A stretch of 64,000 bases of DNA. Source: Rhizobium sp. FY34. Its GTDB lineage: Bacteria; Pseudomonadota; Alphaproteobacteria; Rhizobiales; Rhizobiaceae. Shown piece after piece: positions 37,445-46,133 of the stretch. The stretch is taken from contig NZ_STFZ01000011.1 of assembly GCF_005222845.1 (NCBI RefSeq), positions 461,996 through 525,995 on the forward strand. Reading direction: 5' to 3'. Position 1 is the stretch's first letter. Each line of letters begins with the position of its first letter. The notes beneath the pieces are model-generated. The model was given only the letters and a program-made list of their open reading frames with translations, did not search any database and was not told where the DNA came from. The position numbers were made by a program, and so were the translations under genes.

Positions 37445-38697
37445 CGAGCCTTGCCGGACAGACCTGGCTCACCGATCCCGCTGTAGAGCGGGTGTTTGCA
37501 CTTCTGAATGCAGAGGGTGGCGAGGGGCGCGTCGTGGGCGGTGCCGTACGCAATGCCCTGATGGGCGTTGCGATCTCGGATGTCGATTTTGCCACCACCA
37601 ACCTGCCGCAGGTGGTGATGGAGCGCGCGCGCGCCGCCGGCCTCAAGGCCGTCCCGACCGGCATCGACCACGGCACGGTGACGCTGGTTGTCGATGGACG
37701 CGGCTTTGAGGTGACGACGCTTCGCCGGGACGTGACAACCGATGGACGCCATGCGCAGGTGGCCTTCGGCACCGATTGGCAGGAGGATGCCGAACGGCGC
37801 GATTTTACCATCAATGCGCTCTACGCGACCGTCGATGGTACGGTGGTCGATCTCGTTGATGGGCTGAAGGATATCGAGACGCGCACGGTGCGCTTCATCG
37901 GCGACGCCTCGACGCGCATTGCCGAGGACTATCTGCGGGTTCTGCGTTTCTTCCGTTTCTTTGCCACCTATGGCTCCGGCCGTCCGGATGCCGATGGCTT
38001 GCGGGCCGTTGCCAAGGCCAGGGATCGGCTCGACCAGTTATCGGCAGAACGGGTCTGGGCCGAGATGAAGAAGCTTCTGTCTGTTCCCGACCCATCACGC
38101 GCGCTTTTGTGGATGCGCACCACCGGCGTGCTGACCGCCATCCTGCCGGAAACCGAAAAATGGGGCATCGACGCCATCCATGGCCTGGTCACCACGGAAC
38201 AATCCCTCGGCTGGACGCCCGACCCGCTGCTTCGGCTGGCGGGCATGGTGCCGCCGGATGGTGAGCGGATCGCCGCCATGACCAAGCGGCTTCGTACATC
38301 CAATGCAGAGGCCGAGCGGTTGGCGCTCTGGGCCAAGGCGCCGGCGCCCACGCCTGAGCTTGCCGAGACGGCACTCGACCGGCTTCTCTACTGGAATGGC
38401 AGAGACGGAATGTTGATGCGCCTGAAACTGTCTTTGTCCAGCGCTCGCACCAATGCCGTGGCAAGCGATGCCGACATGCTGAAATCCGCACGGTTTTCCA
38501 CCTTGCTGAAACGTGCCGAACAGTTCAGCAAGCCGGCTCTGCCGCTGAGCGGTGCCGACGTCATGGCGCTTGGCGTGCCAGCCGGTCCAAAGGTCGGGCA
38601 ATTGCTCGGCGATATCGAAAAACTCTGGGTGGAGCGCAATTTCGCGCTGGACCGCGAAGCGCTGAGCACGAAGCTGGCGGAGATGGTCGCCGGCTGA
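37441..38697 (+). CDS. cca: CCA tRNA nucleotidyltransferase
   Basis: The 418-residue class II nucleotidyltransferase has the active-site motif GGAVRNALMGVAISDVDFAT (GG and DxD), the ERRDFTINALY block, and the RVLRFFRF helix that templates nucleotide choice. It adds or repairs the 3'-CCA end of tRNAs. It is the last gene of the DUF1285-NUDIX-cca operon and starts by four-base overlap. Confidence 0.95.
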   Translation: MTSLAGQTWLTDPAVERVFALLNAEGGEGRVVGGAVRNALMGVAISDVDFATTNLPQVVMERARAAGLKAVPTGIDHGTVTLVVDGRGFEVTTLRRDVTTDGRHAQVAFGTDWQEDAERRDFTINALYATVDGTVVDLVDGLKDIETRTVRFIGDASTRIAEDYLRVLRFFRFFATYGSGRPDADGLRAVAKARDRLDQLSAERVWAEMKKLLSVPDPSRALLWMRTTGVLTAILPETEKWGIDAIHGLVTTEQSLGWTPDPLLRLAGMVPPDGERIAAMTKRLRTSNAEAERLALWAKAPAPTPELAETALDRLLYWNGRDGMLMRLKLSLSSARTNAVASDADMLKSARFSTLLKRAEQFSKPALPLSGADVMALGVPAGPKVGQLLGDIEKLWVERNFALDREALSTKLAEMVAG

Positions 38698-38733
38698 CCT
38701 CTTCAGCAGAAGGCGGTCAGTGCCAGCGGTCGA

Positions 38734-39222
38734 TCACCAGATCTCCGCCTTCTCTGCTTTGCCGGCCAGTTCGTTCAGGCGGGCAAGCGTTGCCGTCGTC
38801 ACGTCTGCCGGCAGGGCATCGAGAGCAAAGAAACCGCTCTCGGCGATTTCCCGATCAGCAAGTCGCGGCGCGCTCTGGCGCACTTTCGCCCGGTAGAAAA
38901 TCACATGGTCGCGCGCACTTGCCCGGCGGTTCTGGTAGACATGGAAAATCTCCGGGCTCTCCAGCAATTCGAGATTGCCTTCTTCCCGCAGTTCCTTGAC
39001 AAGCGCCGCCTGCACAGTCTCACCGCGCTCCACGCCGCCGCCCGGCATGTACCAGCCGGGCACATAGGTATGGCGCACGAGGAATACCCGCCCCTCATCA
39101 TCGAAGCAGGCGGCGCGCACGCCAAGCGTCATGCCACGGGTCAACGCAAAGATACGGTGCAGAAAGAACACCATGGTCCGCGTTTTCCAGCCTGAGATTT
39201 CCGCGACACCTTCGCGCTGCAT
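38734..39222 (-). CDS. NUDIX hydrolase
   Basis: The 162-residue protein has a NUDIX box GGGVERGETVQAALVKELREEGN and the preceding FLVRHTYVPGWYMPGG. The substrate is not predictable from these motifs. Start 39222 has a G-rich site upstream; an internal ATG at 39174 (MVFFLHRIFALTRG) is equally compatible with family length. It converges with cca and is divergent from the phosphoesterase gene. Confidence 0.85.
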   Translation of the reverse strand: MQREGVAEISGWKTRTMVFFLHRIFALTRGMTLGVRAACFDDEGRVFLVRHTYVPGWYMPGGGVERGETVQAALVKELREEGNLELLESPEIFHVYQNRRASARDHVIFYRAKVRQSAPRLADREIAESGFFALDALPADVTTATLARLNELAGKAEKAEIW

Positions 39223-39263
39223 GCGCCTTGCCCCCCTGCCTGCTTGGCTTTATGTCTCCTGGC

Positions 39264-40217
39264 ATGTACACGTTTGCGCACATCTCCGATATCCATCTCG
39301 GGCCCCTGCCCCGCCTGTCAGTGCGTGAGCTGGCATCGAAGCGCATCACCGGCTTCATCAACTGGCATCGCAACCGGCGCAAGCACATGCAGGCGGATAC
39401 GCTGGACCTTTTGCTCGGTGACATGCGCTTGCGCGCGCCGGAACATCTGATGATTACCGGCGATCTCGTCAATCTTGCGACGCCGATCGAAATCCGGCTG
39501 GCTGGCGAATGGCTTCGCTCGATAGGCGAGCCTCTGGATACCACAGTCGTGCCCGGCAATCACGATGCCTATGTGCCGGGCGCCCATCATCGCTCCGTAC
39601 GCGAATGGTATCCCTTCATTGCCGGGGACGAAGGACCAGTGGACTGGCCGGACGAGGAACATGTGTTTCCGACCTATCGACGGCGCGGGCCCATCGCGAT
39701 CATCGGTTGTTCCACGTCGAATGCCACTATTCCGTTTTCCGCCGCCGGCTATTTCAGCGCCCGCCAGGCACGCGAACTGGCCAATCATTTAAAGCGCGCG
39801 AAGGATGAGGGCTTGTTCCGGGTCGTTCTGATCCACCATCCGCCGGTGCGGGGGGCGGCCTCATCGCACAAGCGCATGATCGGCATAAGGCGCTTTGCCG
39901 CCGCCTTGTCGATTGGCGGCGCAGAACTGGTCTTGCATGGCCATACTCATCTCAACACGGTCTATACGCTGAAAACCCATCACGGCCCCGTGCCGGTGAT
40001 GGGCATTGCCTCGGCCTCACAAGGGCCAGGCGGCCATAAGCCTCCGGCCGCCTACAATCTGTTTTCGCTGACGGGTGAACCGGGCGCCTGGAACCTTGCC
40101 TGCGACCGTTACGGACTGACGCCAGCAGCCGATGCCATAGTGCACGAACAGAGGCACGTGCTGCATGGCGATGCCACGGCGATCCCCGCGCAAGAATTCC
40201 TGCAACCAGTGGATTGA
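39264..40217 (+). CDS. Calcineurin-like metallophosphoesterase
   Basis: The 317-residue protein keeps all metal-binding motifs of the family: DIHLG, GDLVN, GNHD, HHPP and GHTH. It resembles the 3',5'-cyclic-nucleotide phosphodiesterase branch by motif order, but that is not decisive. Start 39264 (MYTFAHISDIHLG) is placed by the position of DxH near the N-terminus; 39252 is an alternative, and neither has a strong ribosome site. No signal peptide or membrane segment is visible. Confidence 0.88.
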   Translation: MYTFAHISDIHLGPLPRLSVRELASKRITGFINWHRNRRKHMQADTLDLLLGDMRLRAPEHLMITGDLVNLATPIEIRLAGEWLRSIGEPLDTTVVPGNHDAYVPGAHHRSVREWYPFIAGDEGPVDWPDEEHVFPTYRRRGPIAIIGCSTSNATIPFSAAGYFSARQARELANHLKRAKDEGLFRVVLIHHPPVRGAASSHKRMIGIRRFAAALSIGGAELVLHGHTHLNTVYTLKTHHGPVPVMGIASASQGPGGHKPPAAYNLFSLTGEPGAWNLACDRYGLTPAADAIVHEQRHVLHGDATAIPAQEFLQPVD

Positions 40218-40304
40218 GCCAGCTTGGCGAAAGCCCGGCCTGCTTTATTGTTAAGCCAGAACTGATTTAGCAATCACAAGAAACCCAGGGCTCGACGGGA
40301 CCGC

Positions 40305-40784
40305 ATGGACGCACATTCCCCAGGCACGGATATTCGGCGTGAACTCGTGGCGCTTCTGCCGCAGATCCGTCGCTTTGCCATGACATTGACATCCGATGCC
40401 GGGCGCGTGGATGAACTCGTGGCGTCAGCCTGCGAGCAGGCCATCCAGAAATCGCATCAGTGGCACGGAGAAAGACGGCTTGAGCCGCGTCTCTTTGCTC
40501 TCCTGCGCGCACTCTCGCGGGATGATCCACGCAAGCGCAAGGCCGGGGAGGCTGATGCAAGGCCCGAAAAGCCGGCCGCACGCGAGAAGGCTCGACATTC
40601 GATCATGGACACGCTGACAAAGGACAATGCCGCTATATTCCTCCTCTGCGTCGTCGAGGGGCTTTCCTACCTTGAAGCAGCGGCGGTGATGGGGATCGCG
40701 CCAGAAATTATCGCCGATTCCATGGTTTCGGCACGCCGTGAACTTGCAGCAGCAGCGGCCGCCGCTGCCGAACGGAGAGCCTGA
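40305..40784 (+). CDS. ECF-type RNA polymerase sigma factor-like protein
   Basis: The 159-residue protein has a poorly conserved sigma-2-like first half (LVALLPQIRRFAMTLTSDAGRVDELVASACEQAI). A clearer sigma-4 helix-turn-helix follows (IFLLCVVEGLSYLEAAAVMGIAPEIIADSMVSARREL). It overlaps the following anti-sigma gene by one base (TGATG), the usual gene order for such pairs. No -35/-10 pair of autoregulated ECF type (GGAAC-N16-CGTT) is seen in the 88 bases upstream. The target regulon is unknown. Confidence 0.8.
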   Translation: MDAHSPGTDIRRELVALLPQIRRFAMTLTSDAGRVDELVASACEQAIQKSHQWHGERRLEPRLFALLRALSRDDPRKRKAGEADARPEKPAAREKARHSIMDTLTKDNAAIFLLCVVEGLSYLEAAAVMGIAPEIIADSMVSARRELAAAAAAAAERRA

Positions 40785-41614
40785 TGCACGACGGGCGCGT
40801 GAAGCCAATCGATCTGCAGGTCTCGCTTCTGCTGGATGGCGAGCTCACCGACAATGAGCGCGAGGCACTCGAGGCGATATTGCAACAGGATCCGCAGGCA
40901 CGCGCGCGTCTGGAGGAATTGCGCCTGTGCGACGAGCGGGCGCGCAAATCCTTCGAAGACATGCTGAAGGAACCGGTATCGCTGGACCTGGTGCGCTCGA
41001 TCCGCACGGCTACACCGCCGCGTCGCGCTGTGCGCCTGCCGGGTTCCGCGCGTCCACGTCTGCCCGTCAAGCCCAGCGTCACCGCCATCATCACCGCCTC
41101 TCTGGTCATGTTCGCATTGGGTACCAGCGCAGGCTACATGCTAGCCGGTCGACCGGGCATGACGACCTATGCCGATCTTGCCGGAGATCCCAACAAGGCA
41201 TGGCTCGACGATGTGGCCTCGCATTACCGACTGTTTTCGCGTCAATCCCGCCATCTGGTGGAAGTGCCGGCCATCGAATCGGCGCATATCGTTGACTGGC
41301 TGATGGCAACCACCGGCGTGTCCTTCCGCATCCCGGACCTGTCCAAGGAAGGCCTACAGTTTCTCGGTGCACGCCTCTATTCAGCCGGTGGCCGCCCGGT
41401 TGGACAACTGATCTATCGCAATGGCGATTCGGACGTGATCGCCATTTCCTTCACCAAGAGCATCGCCCCGTCGGAAACCGGCATGCGCGAGGTCATCCGC
41501 GATGATATCGGGCTCGTCGTCTGGCAGGGGCTGCAGGCAAGCTATGTGCTGACGGGCCCCTCGGCAGATGCCATGCTGGACACGCTCGCCTCCAAGGTGG
41601 CCGGGATTATCTGA
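40784..41614 (+). CDS. Transmembrane anti-sigma factor
   Basis: The 276-residue protein has an N-terminal cytoplasmic part (VSLLLDGELTDNEREALEAIL, about residues 12-32) of the anti-sigma type. There is a single membrane helix near residues 97-120 and a periplasmic sensor of about 150 residues. The zinc-binding HxxxCxxC motif is absent. It begins one base inside the sigma gene stop. The signal it detects is not evident. Confidence 0.82.
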   Translation: MHDGRVKPIDLQVSLLLDGELTDNEREALEAILQQDPQARARLEELRLCDERARKSFEDMLKEPVSLDLVRSIRTATPPRRAVRLPGSARPRLPVKPSVTAIITASLVMFALGTSAGYMLAGRPGMTTYADLAGDPNKAWLDDVASHYRLFSRQSRHLVEVPAIESAHIVDWLMATTGVSFRIPDLSKEGLQFLGARLYSAGGRPVGQLIYRNGDSDVIAISFTKSIAPSETGMREVIRDDIGLVVWQGLQASYVLTGPSADAMLDTLASKVAGII

Positions 41615-41620
41615 GCGGGA

Positions 41621-42484
41621 TCAGCGCGCAAAGCGTCTCGCCCCCACCACACACAGCACCACGCAAAGAGTGACCGCAATCATCATCGGGCTCACCGGTT
41701 CATGCAGCAAAAAACCGGCCAGCAGCAGGCCGAAAAAGGGTTGCAGCAATTGCAGCTGGCCGACAGCTGCGATGCCGCCCAGCGCCAGCCCGCGATACCA
41801 GAAAACGAAGCCAACCAGCATGCTGAACACCGAGACATAGGCAAGCCCGCCCCAGGCGCCCACCCCCACCGCCGACCAATCCGCCGGCAGAGTGGCGAGC
41901 GCAATGACGAGCATCGGCGCGAGGGCCAGAATCAGCGCCCAGCAGATCACCTGCCAGCCGCCAAGCCGACGTGACAGCCTTGCCCCTTCCGCATAGCCAA
42001 GGCCGCAGACGATCACGGCAGCCAGCATCAACAGATCGCCCGGTAGCGCGCCCGCGCCGCCAGTAACCAAAGCGAACCCGGCGACAACTGCACTGCCGAG
42101 GCAGGAAAACAGCCAGAACAGCGGTTTTGGCCGCTCACCGCCGCGCAGCACACCGAAGATGGCGGTGGCAAGCGGCAAAAGTCCGATGAAGACAATGGAA
42201 TGGGCCGAGGTGATGGTCTGGAGCGCAAGTGCCGTCAGCAACGGAAAGCCGACCACCACGCCAGCCGCAATGACCACAAGCGAAGCAAGATCGGCACGCA
42301 CTGGACGCTTTTCGCCCAGGCAAAAGAGCAGCATCGCCGCCAGCCCAGCGGCAATCACCGCGCGCGCCGAGGTCAGAAACAGCGGAGACAGATCCGCCAC
42401 CGCCACCCGCGTCGCCGGCAGCGATCCGCTGAAGATCACCATGCCCATAAACCCGCTCAACCATCCATCCAGAGAAGCTTTCAT
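41621..42484 (-). CDS. EamA/DMT-family transporter
   Basis: The 287-residue protein has ten hydrophobic segments in two similar halves, the EamA layout. GSLPATRVAVADLSPLFLTSARAVIAAGLA in the first half is typical. Members export metabolites or amino acids. It is divergent, with 114 bases between, from a MocR-type regulator that probably controls it (inference from many such pairs). Confidence 0.88.
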   Translation of the reverse strand: MKASLDGWLSGFMGMVIFSGSLPATRVAVADLSPLFLTSARAVIAAGLAAMLLFCLGEKRPVRADLASLVVIAAGVVVGFPLLTALALQTITSAHSIVFIGLLPLATAIFGVLRGGERPKPLFWLFSCLGSAVVAGFALVTGGAGALPGDLLMLAAVIVCGLGYAEGARLSRRLGGWQVICWALILALAPMLVIALATLPADWSAVGVGAWGGLAYVSVFSMLVGFVFWYRGLALGGIAAVGQLQLLQPFFGLLLAGFLLHEPVSPMMIAVTLCVVLCVVGARRFAR

Positions 42485-42598
42485 TGTCCCTCGCTTTCTG
42501 GTGCCTGCTTAGGCAAAGGCGCTTGGCAGCGACAGATACGAAGAGATACAATCCATCCAAACTGTACTGGTATATTATTTGTTACACTTGGAGGAAGA

Positions 42599-43999
42599 AT
42601 GCCCAGCAAGTCCGCCGGTACGCGCACAATGGAGGTGATGGCGGCGATCCGCACTCGCATCGAAAGCCGTGCACTCCTGCCCGGTGATCGCCTGCCTTCG
42701 GTGCGCAGTTTTGCTGGTCTGATGAAGGTTTCCCCGACCACCGTGGTGGAAGCCTATGACCGGCTGGTCGCAGACGGGTTGATCCGTGCGAAACGCGGTT
42801 CCGGCTTCTACGTCGCGGAAAGTGCCTGTGCGCCACTCTCCCTGATGAAGGCTTCAACGCCACAGGCGCGGGCCGTCGATCCCTTCTGGGTATCGCGCCA
42901 GTCCCTTGATGCTGACCAGACCGTGCTGAAACCCGGCTGTGGCTGGCTTCCCGCCGACTGGATGCCGCAGGAGGCCCTGGGCCGTGCCATGCGCCACGTT
43001 GCGCGCTCGGATACCATGCTGCTTTCCGACTATGGCAGCACGCGCGGCGCACCCAACCTGCGCCGACTGCTTGCCTCCCGCTTTGCTGACGAAGGCATGG
43101 CTGTCGATCCTGATCAGGTGCTGTTGACGGCCACCGGCACGCAGGCCCTCGATCTGACTTGCCGCTTCCTGTTGCGCCCCGGCGATACGGTACTGATCGA
43201 TGATCCGTGCTATTTCAACTTTCAGGCGCTGTTGACTGTACATCAGGTGCAGACTGTCAGCGTTCCCTTTACCGCCACCGGGCCAGATCTCGACGCCTTC
43301 GAGGCAGTCCTGACCAACCATAAGCCGCGCCTCTACATCACCAATTCCGGCCTGCACAACCCGACCGGCGCAACGGTTTCGCCACAGACGGCCCATCGGC
43401 TGCTGAACCTTGCCGCCCGGCACGGTGCCACCATTGTCGAGGACGACATCTTTGCCGATTTCGAGCCAGAGGCTTCGGCAAGGCTTGCAGCACTGGATGG
43501 CCTTACCAATGTGATCCGCATCGGCAGTTTCTCAAAAACGCTGTCGGCCTCCATCCGCTGCGGTTACATTGCTGCACGAGCAGACTGGATCGACGGTCTT
43601 GTCGACCTGCAGGTGGCCACCAATTTCGGCGGGCCGAGCCCGATCTCCGCAGAAGTGGTCGCGCATGTTCTCTCCGCCGGCGGCTATCGCAAGCATATGG
43701 AGGACCTGCGTCGCAAACTCTCGCATGCCAGACGGGATGTGGGCGAACGGCTCAGCCGGCTTGGCATAGAACTGGTTTTGTCGCCCCGCGGCGGTTTTTA
43801 TCTCTGGTGTCGCCTGCCGCGGGGCGCCGATTCGGCAACGATTGCGCAGCTTGCCTTGTCGCAGGGCGTAGTGCTGGCGCCGGGCAATGTGTTCAGCCTC
43901 AGCCAGACCGCCGGCCCCCTGATGCGCTTCAACGTGGCGCAGATGCAGGACCGTCGTATTGATGCGGTGCTGGCAGAGGCCTTGCAGCAGGTTTGTTGA
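42599..43999 (+). CDS. MocR-type regulator: GntR winged helix fused to a PLP aminotransferase domain
   Basis: The 466-residue protein starts with a GntR helix-turn-helix (ESRALLPGDRLPSVRSFAGLMKVSPTTVVEAYDRL, about residues 20-57). A fold type I aminotransferase domain follows, with PLP lysine in SFSKTLSASIRCGY and substrate-binding NPTGATVSP. MocR regulators sense PLP or amino-related ligands and often control a divergent transporter, here EamA. GGAGG four bases before the ATG at 42599 sets the start; the long upstream in-frame extension lies inside the EamA gene and is not used. The promoter gap contains the AT-rich ACTGTACTGGTATATTATTT stretch just before the ribosome site, a plausible operator. 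Confidence 0.93.
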   Translation: MPSKSAGTRTMEVMAAIRTRIESRALLPGDRLPSVRSFAGLMKVSPTTVVEAYDRLVADGLIRAKRGSGFYVAESACAPLSLMKASTPQARAVDPFWVSRQSLDADQTVLKPGCGWLPADWMPQEALGRAMRHVARSDTMLLSDYGSTRGAPNLRRLLASRFADEGMAVDPDQVLLTATGTQALDLTCRFLLRPGDTVLIDDPCYFNFQALLTVHQVQTVSVPFTATGPDLDAFEAVLTNHKPRLYITNSGLHNPTGATVSPQTAHRLLNLAARHGATIVEDDIFADFEPEASARLAALDGLTNVIRIGSFSKTLSASIRCGYIAARADWIDGLVDLQVATNFGGPSPISAEVVAHVLSAGGYRKHMEDLRRKLSHARRDVGERLSRLGIELVLSPRGGFYLWCRLPRGADSATIAQLALSQGVVLAPGNVFSLSQTAGPLMRFNVAQMQDRRIDAVLAEALQQVC

Positions 44000-44040
44000 G
44001 ACACGTCGCGAGATGCTGGGTTCTGTGAGCGGGCGGATTG

Positions 44041-44134
44041 CCCCCTCACCCCGCAGGGTAGAAGGGACCGAAAGCGTTGTGGCATTCCATCTTCTCCCCA
44101 GCGGGGAGAAGATGCCGGCAGGAGGATGAGGGGG
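44041..44134. repeat. Palindromic intergenic repeat, second family
   Basis: The element has terminal inverted repeats CCCCCTCA (44041-44048) and TGAGGGGG (44127-44134). It contains a perfect 12-base hairpin CATCTTCTCCCC (44088-44099) / GGGGAGAAGATG (44103-44114). Elements of this shape are common between rhizobial genes. It is distinct in sequence from the pair near 7.1 kb. Confidence 0.65.
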
Positions 44135-44189
44135 GCAAAGGTCACTGACGCAACCTGTTTCAACAGCCTACCGGCCTTTGTTTTATTAC

Positions 44190-44220
44190 AAAAAACGCCC
44201 GGCGCTTGGTAGCACCGGGC
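44190..44220 (-). terminator. Rho-independent terminator of leuA
   Basis: Read on the minus strand, the hairpin 44220-44211 / 44206-44197 has nine of ten pairs and a four-base loop, and is followed by a run of six T (44195-44190). It lies 29 bases after the leuA stop. Confidence 0.85.
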
Positions 44221-44248
44221 ATCTCCTGCACATCAAACACGAAACACG

Positions 44249-45973
44249 TTACTTGCCGGCCAGGACCTGGTTGGCGGCTGAGACAATCGCCTCCAGCGAG
44301 GCTGCGACGATATTGGTATTGATGCCGACACCAAACAGCTTGCCGCCGGCATGCTCCACCTCAACATAGGCAATGGCCGAAGCATTCGAGCCATGTTGCA
44401 GCGAATGCTCGGAATAATCCGCCACCGACAATTCAACGCCGAGATAGATCGACAGGGCATTGATGAAGCCGTCGATCGGGCCGGTGCCCTTGCCCTCGAT
44501 GCGCTTTGTCTCGCCCTTATCGGTGATTTCGGCGGCCACCACGCGGATACCCTTCTGCTCCATGCCGGCCGGGTAGGTGTGGTGATCGACAAATTTGAGA
44601 CGGCCTTCCGGCTGCTCCACATAGCGCGCGATAAAGCGGTCATAGATGCTTCTGGAAGGCAGTTCCTTGCCTTCCTCGTCGGTAATGCGCTGGATATCCT
44701 CGCGGAATTCCACCTGAAGATTGCGCGGCAGGTTGATGCCGTAATCGGCCTGCAGGATATAGGCGATGCCACCCTTGCCCGACTGCGAGTTGATGCGGAT
44801 GATCGCCTCATAGGTGCGCCCGACATCCTGCGGATCGATCGGCAGGTAAGGCACTTCCCAGACCGGGGAATTGGCGGTCTTTACCGCCTTCATGCCCTTG
44901 TTGATGGCATCCTGGTGCGAGCCGGAAAACGCCGTATAGACCAGTTCACCGACATAAGGATGGCGCTCGGGAATGACCATTTCATTGGAATATTCGTAGA
45001 CGGCCTTGATGCGCTCGATATCGGTGCAATCCAGTTCCGGATCAACGCCCTGCGTATACATGTTGAGCGCCAGCGCCACGACATCGACATTGCCGGTGCG
45101 CTCGCCATTGCCGAACAGCGTGCCTTCGACACGGTCAGCGCCGGCCATCAGGCCGAGTTCGGTCGCGGCAATCCCCGTACCACGGTCATTGTGCGGATGC
45201 AGAGAGATGATGACGTTTTCGCGGTTATCCAGGTTGCGGCACATCCATTCGATCTGGTCGGCATAGATATTCGGCGTCGCCATCTCGACGGTCGATGGCA
45301 GGTTGAGGATCAGCTTGTTCTCGGCGGTCGGCTTGATTTCGGCAATCACCGCGTTGCAGATCTCCAGCGCCACTTCCAGCTCGGTGCCGGTAAAGCTTTC
45401 CGGCGAATATTCATAGCGGTAGCCGCCGCCAGCCTTCTCAGCCATATCGATGATCATCTTGGCGGCATCCACAGCGATCTGCTTGATGCCCGGAACATCC
45501 TTGGCAAACACGACGCGGCGCTGCAGTTCCGAGGTGGAATTATAGAAATGGATGATCGGCCGGTGCGCGCCTTGCAGCGCCTCGAAAGTGCGGGTGATCA
45601 GCTCCGGCCGGCACTGCACGAGAACCTGCAACGAGACATCTTCCGGCACGCCGCCCTCTTCCACGCACCAGCGGGCAAAATCGAAATCGGTCTGTGAGGC
45701 GGACGGGAAGCCGATCTCGATTTCCTTGAAGCCCATGTCGAGCAGCAGCTTGAACATGCGCGCCTTGCGGTCATGCCCCATGGGGTTGACCAGCGACTGG
45801 TTGCCGTCGCGCAAATCGACCGAACACCAGATCGGCGCCTTGTCGATCACCTTGGAGGGCCAGGTGCGGTCAGGGATCTGGATCTGCGGATAGGCGCGGT
45901 ATTTGCGCGATGCGTCGGGCATGCCCTTTTTGGCCGAGGCGGTCACAGTGGCGGCGGAATTCTTGGCGTCCAT
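44249..45973 (-). CDS. leuA: 2-isopropylmalate synthase
   Basis: The 574-residue enzyme condenses acetyl-CoA and 2-ketoisovalerate, the first step of leucine synthesis. The catalytic barrel has WCSVDLRDGNQSL at the start, the metal site HPHNDRGTGIA and GNGERTGNVD. A linker and the regulatory LeuA-dimer domain follow, ending HSLQHGSNASAIAYVEVE...NTNIVAASLEAIVSAAN, the leucine-binding region used for feedback inhibition. Length matches the long LeuA form. GAAGGAG nine bases before the ATG sets the start. An upstream Leu-rich leader peptide indicates attenuation control. Confidence 0.97.
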   Translation of the reverse strand: MDAKNSAATVTASAKKGMPDASRKYRAYPQIQIPDRTWPSKVIDKAPIWCSVDLRDGNQSLVNPMGHDRKARMFKLLLDMGFKEIEIGFPSASQTDFDFARWCVEEGGVPEDVSLQVLVQCRPELITRTFEALQGAHRPIIHFYNSTSELQRRVVFAKDVPGIKQIAVDAAKMIIDMAEKAGGGYRYEYSPESFTGTELEVALEICNAVIAEIKPTAENKLILNLPSTVEMATPNIYADQIEWMCRNLDNRENVIISLHPHNDRGTGIAATELGLMAGADRVEGTLFGNGERTGNVDVVALALNMYTQGVDPELDCTDIERIKAVYEYSNEMVIPERHPYVGELVYTAFSGSHQDAINKGMKAVKTANSPVWEVPYLPIDPQDVGRTYEAIIRINSQSGKGGIAYILQADYGINLPRNLQVEFREDIQRITDEEGKELPSRSIYDRFIARYVEQPEGRLKFVDHHTYPAGMEQKGIRVVAAEITDKGETKRIEGKGTGPIDGFINALSIYLGVELSVADYSEHSLQHGSNASAIAYVEVEHAGGKLFGVGINTNIVAASLEAIVSAANQVLAGK

Positions 45974-46133
45974 GGTCTCTTCTCCTTCGCGTCCAGCGTC
46001 GGCGCTTGTGGCAAAAGCCTGTGACAGCGCTCGGAACGTGGATCAAGGCCTCAGTCGAGGCTTTTGGTTTCAAATCGGGGAAATTCTGCGAGGAGCTTTG
46101 AGCCGACGGGCGCTTACGGCCGCCGGGCGCTCC
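45974..46133 (-). promoter_or_regulatory. leuA leader RNA with competing hairpins
   Basis: Between the leader-peptide stop and leuA, CAAAAGCCT (minus strand of 46058-46066) can pair with AGGCTTTTG (minus strand of 46012-46020), a perfect 9-base match. The same arm can instead form the tight hairpin GCCTC-GACT-GAGGC within 46044-46066. The two are mutually exclusive, as expected of an attenuator. A textbook U-tailed terminator is not obvious, so whether control is by termination or otherwise is unresolved. Confidence 0.45.

Noticed and set aside
42200-42598. N-terminal extension of the MocR gene into the EamA gene
   Set aside because: GGAGG and the GntR domain begin at 42599; the extension is antisense to EamA.
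44351-45697. 448-codon open frame antisense to leuA
   Set aside because: Shadow of leuA; repetitive His/Asp/Arg-rich composition typical of reversed GC-rich codons.
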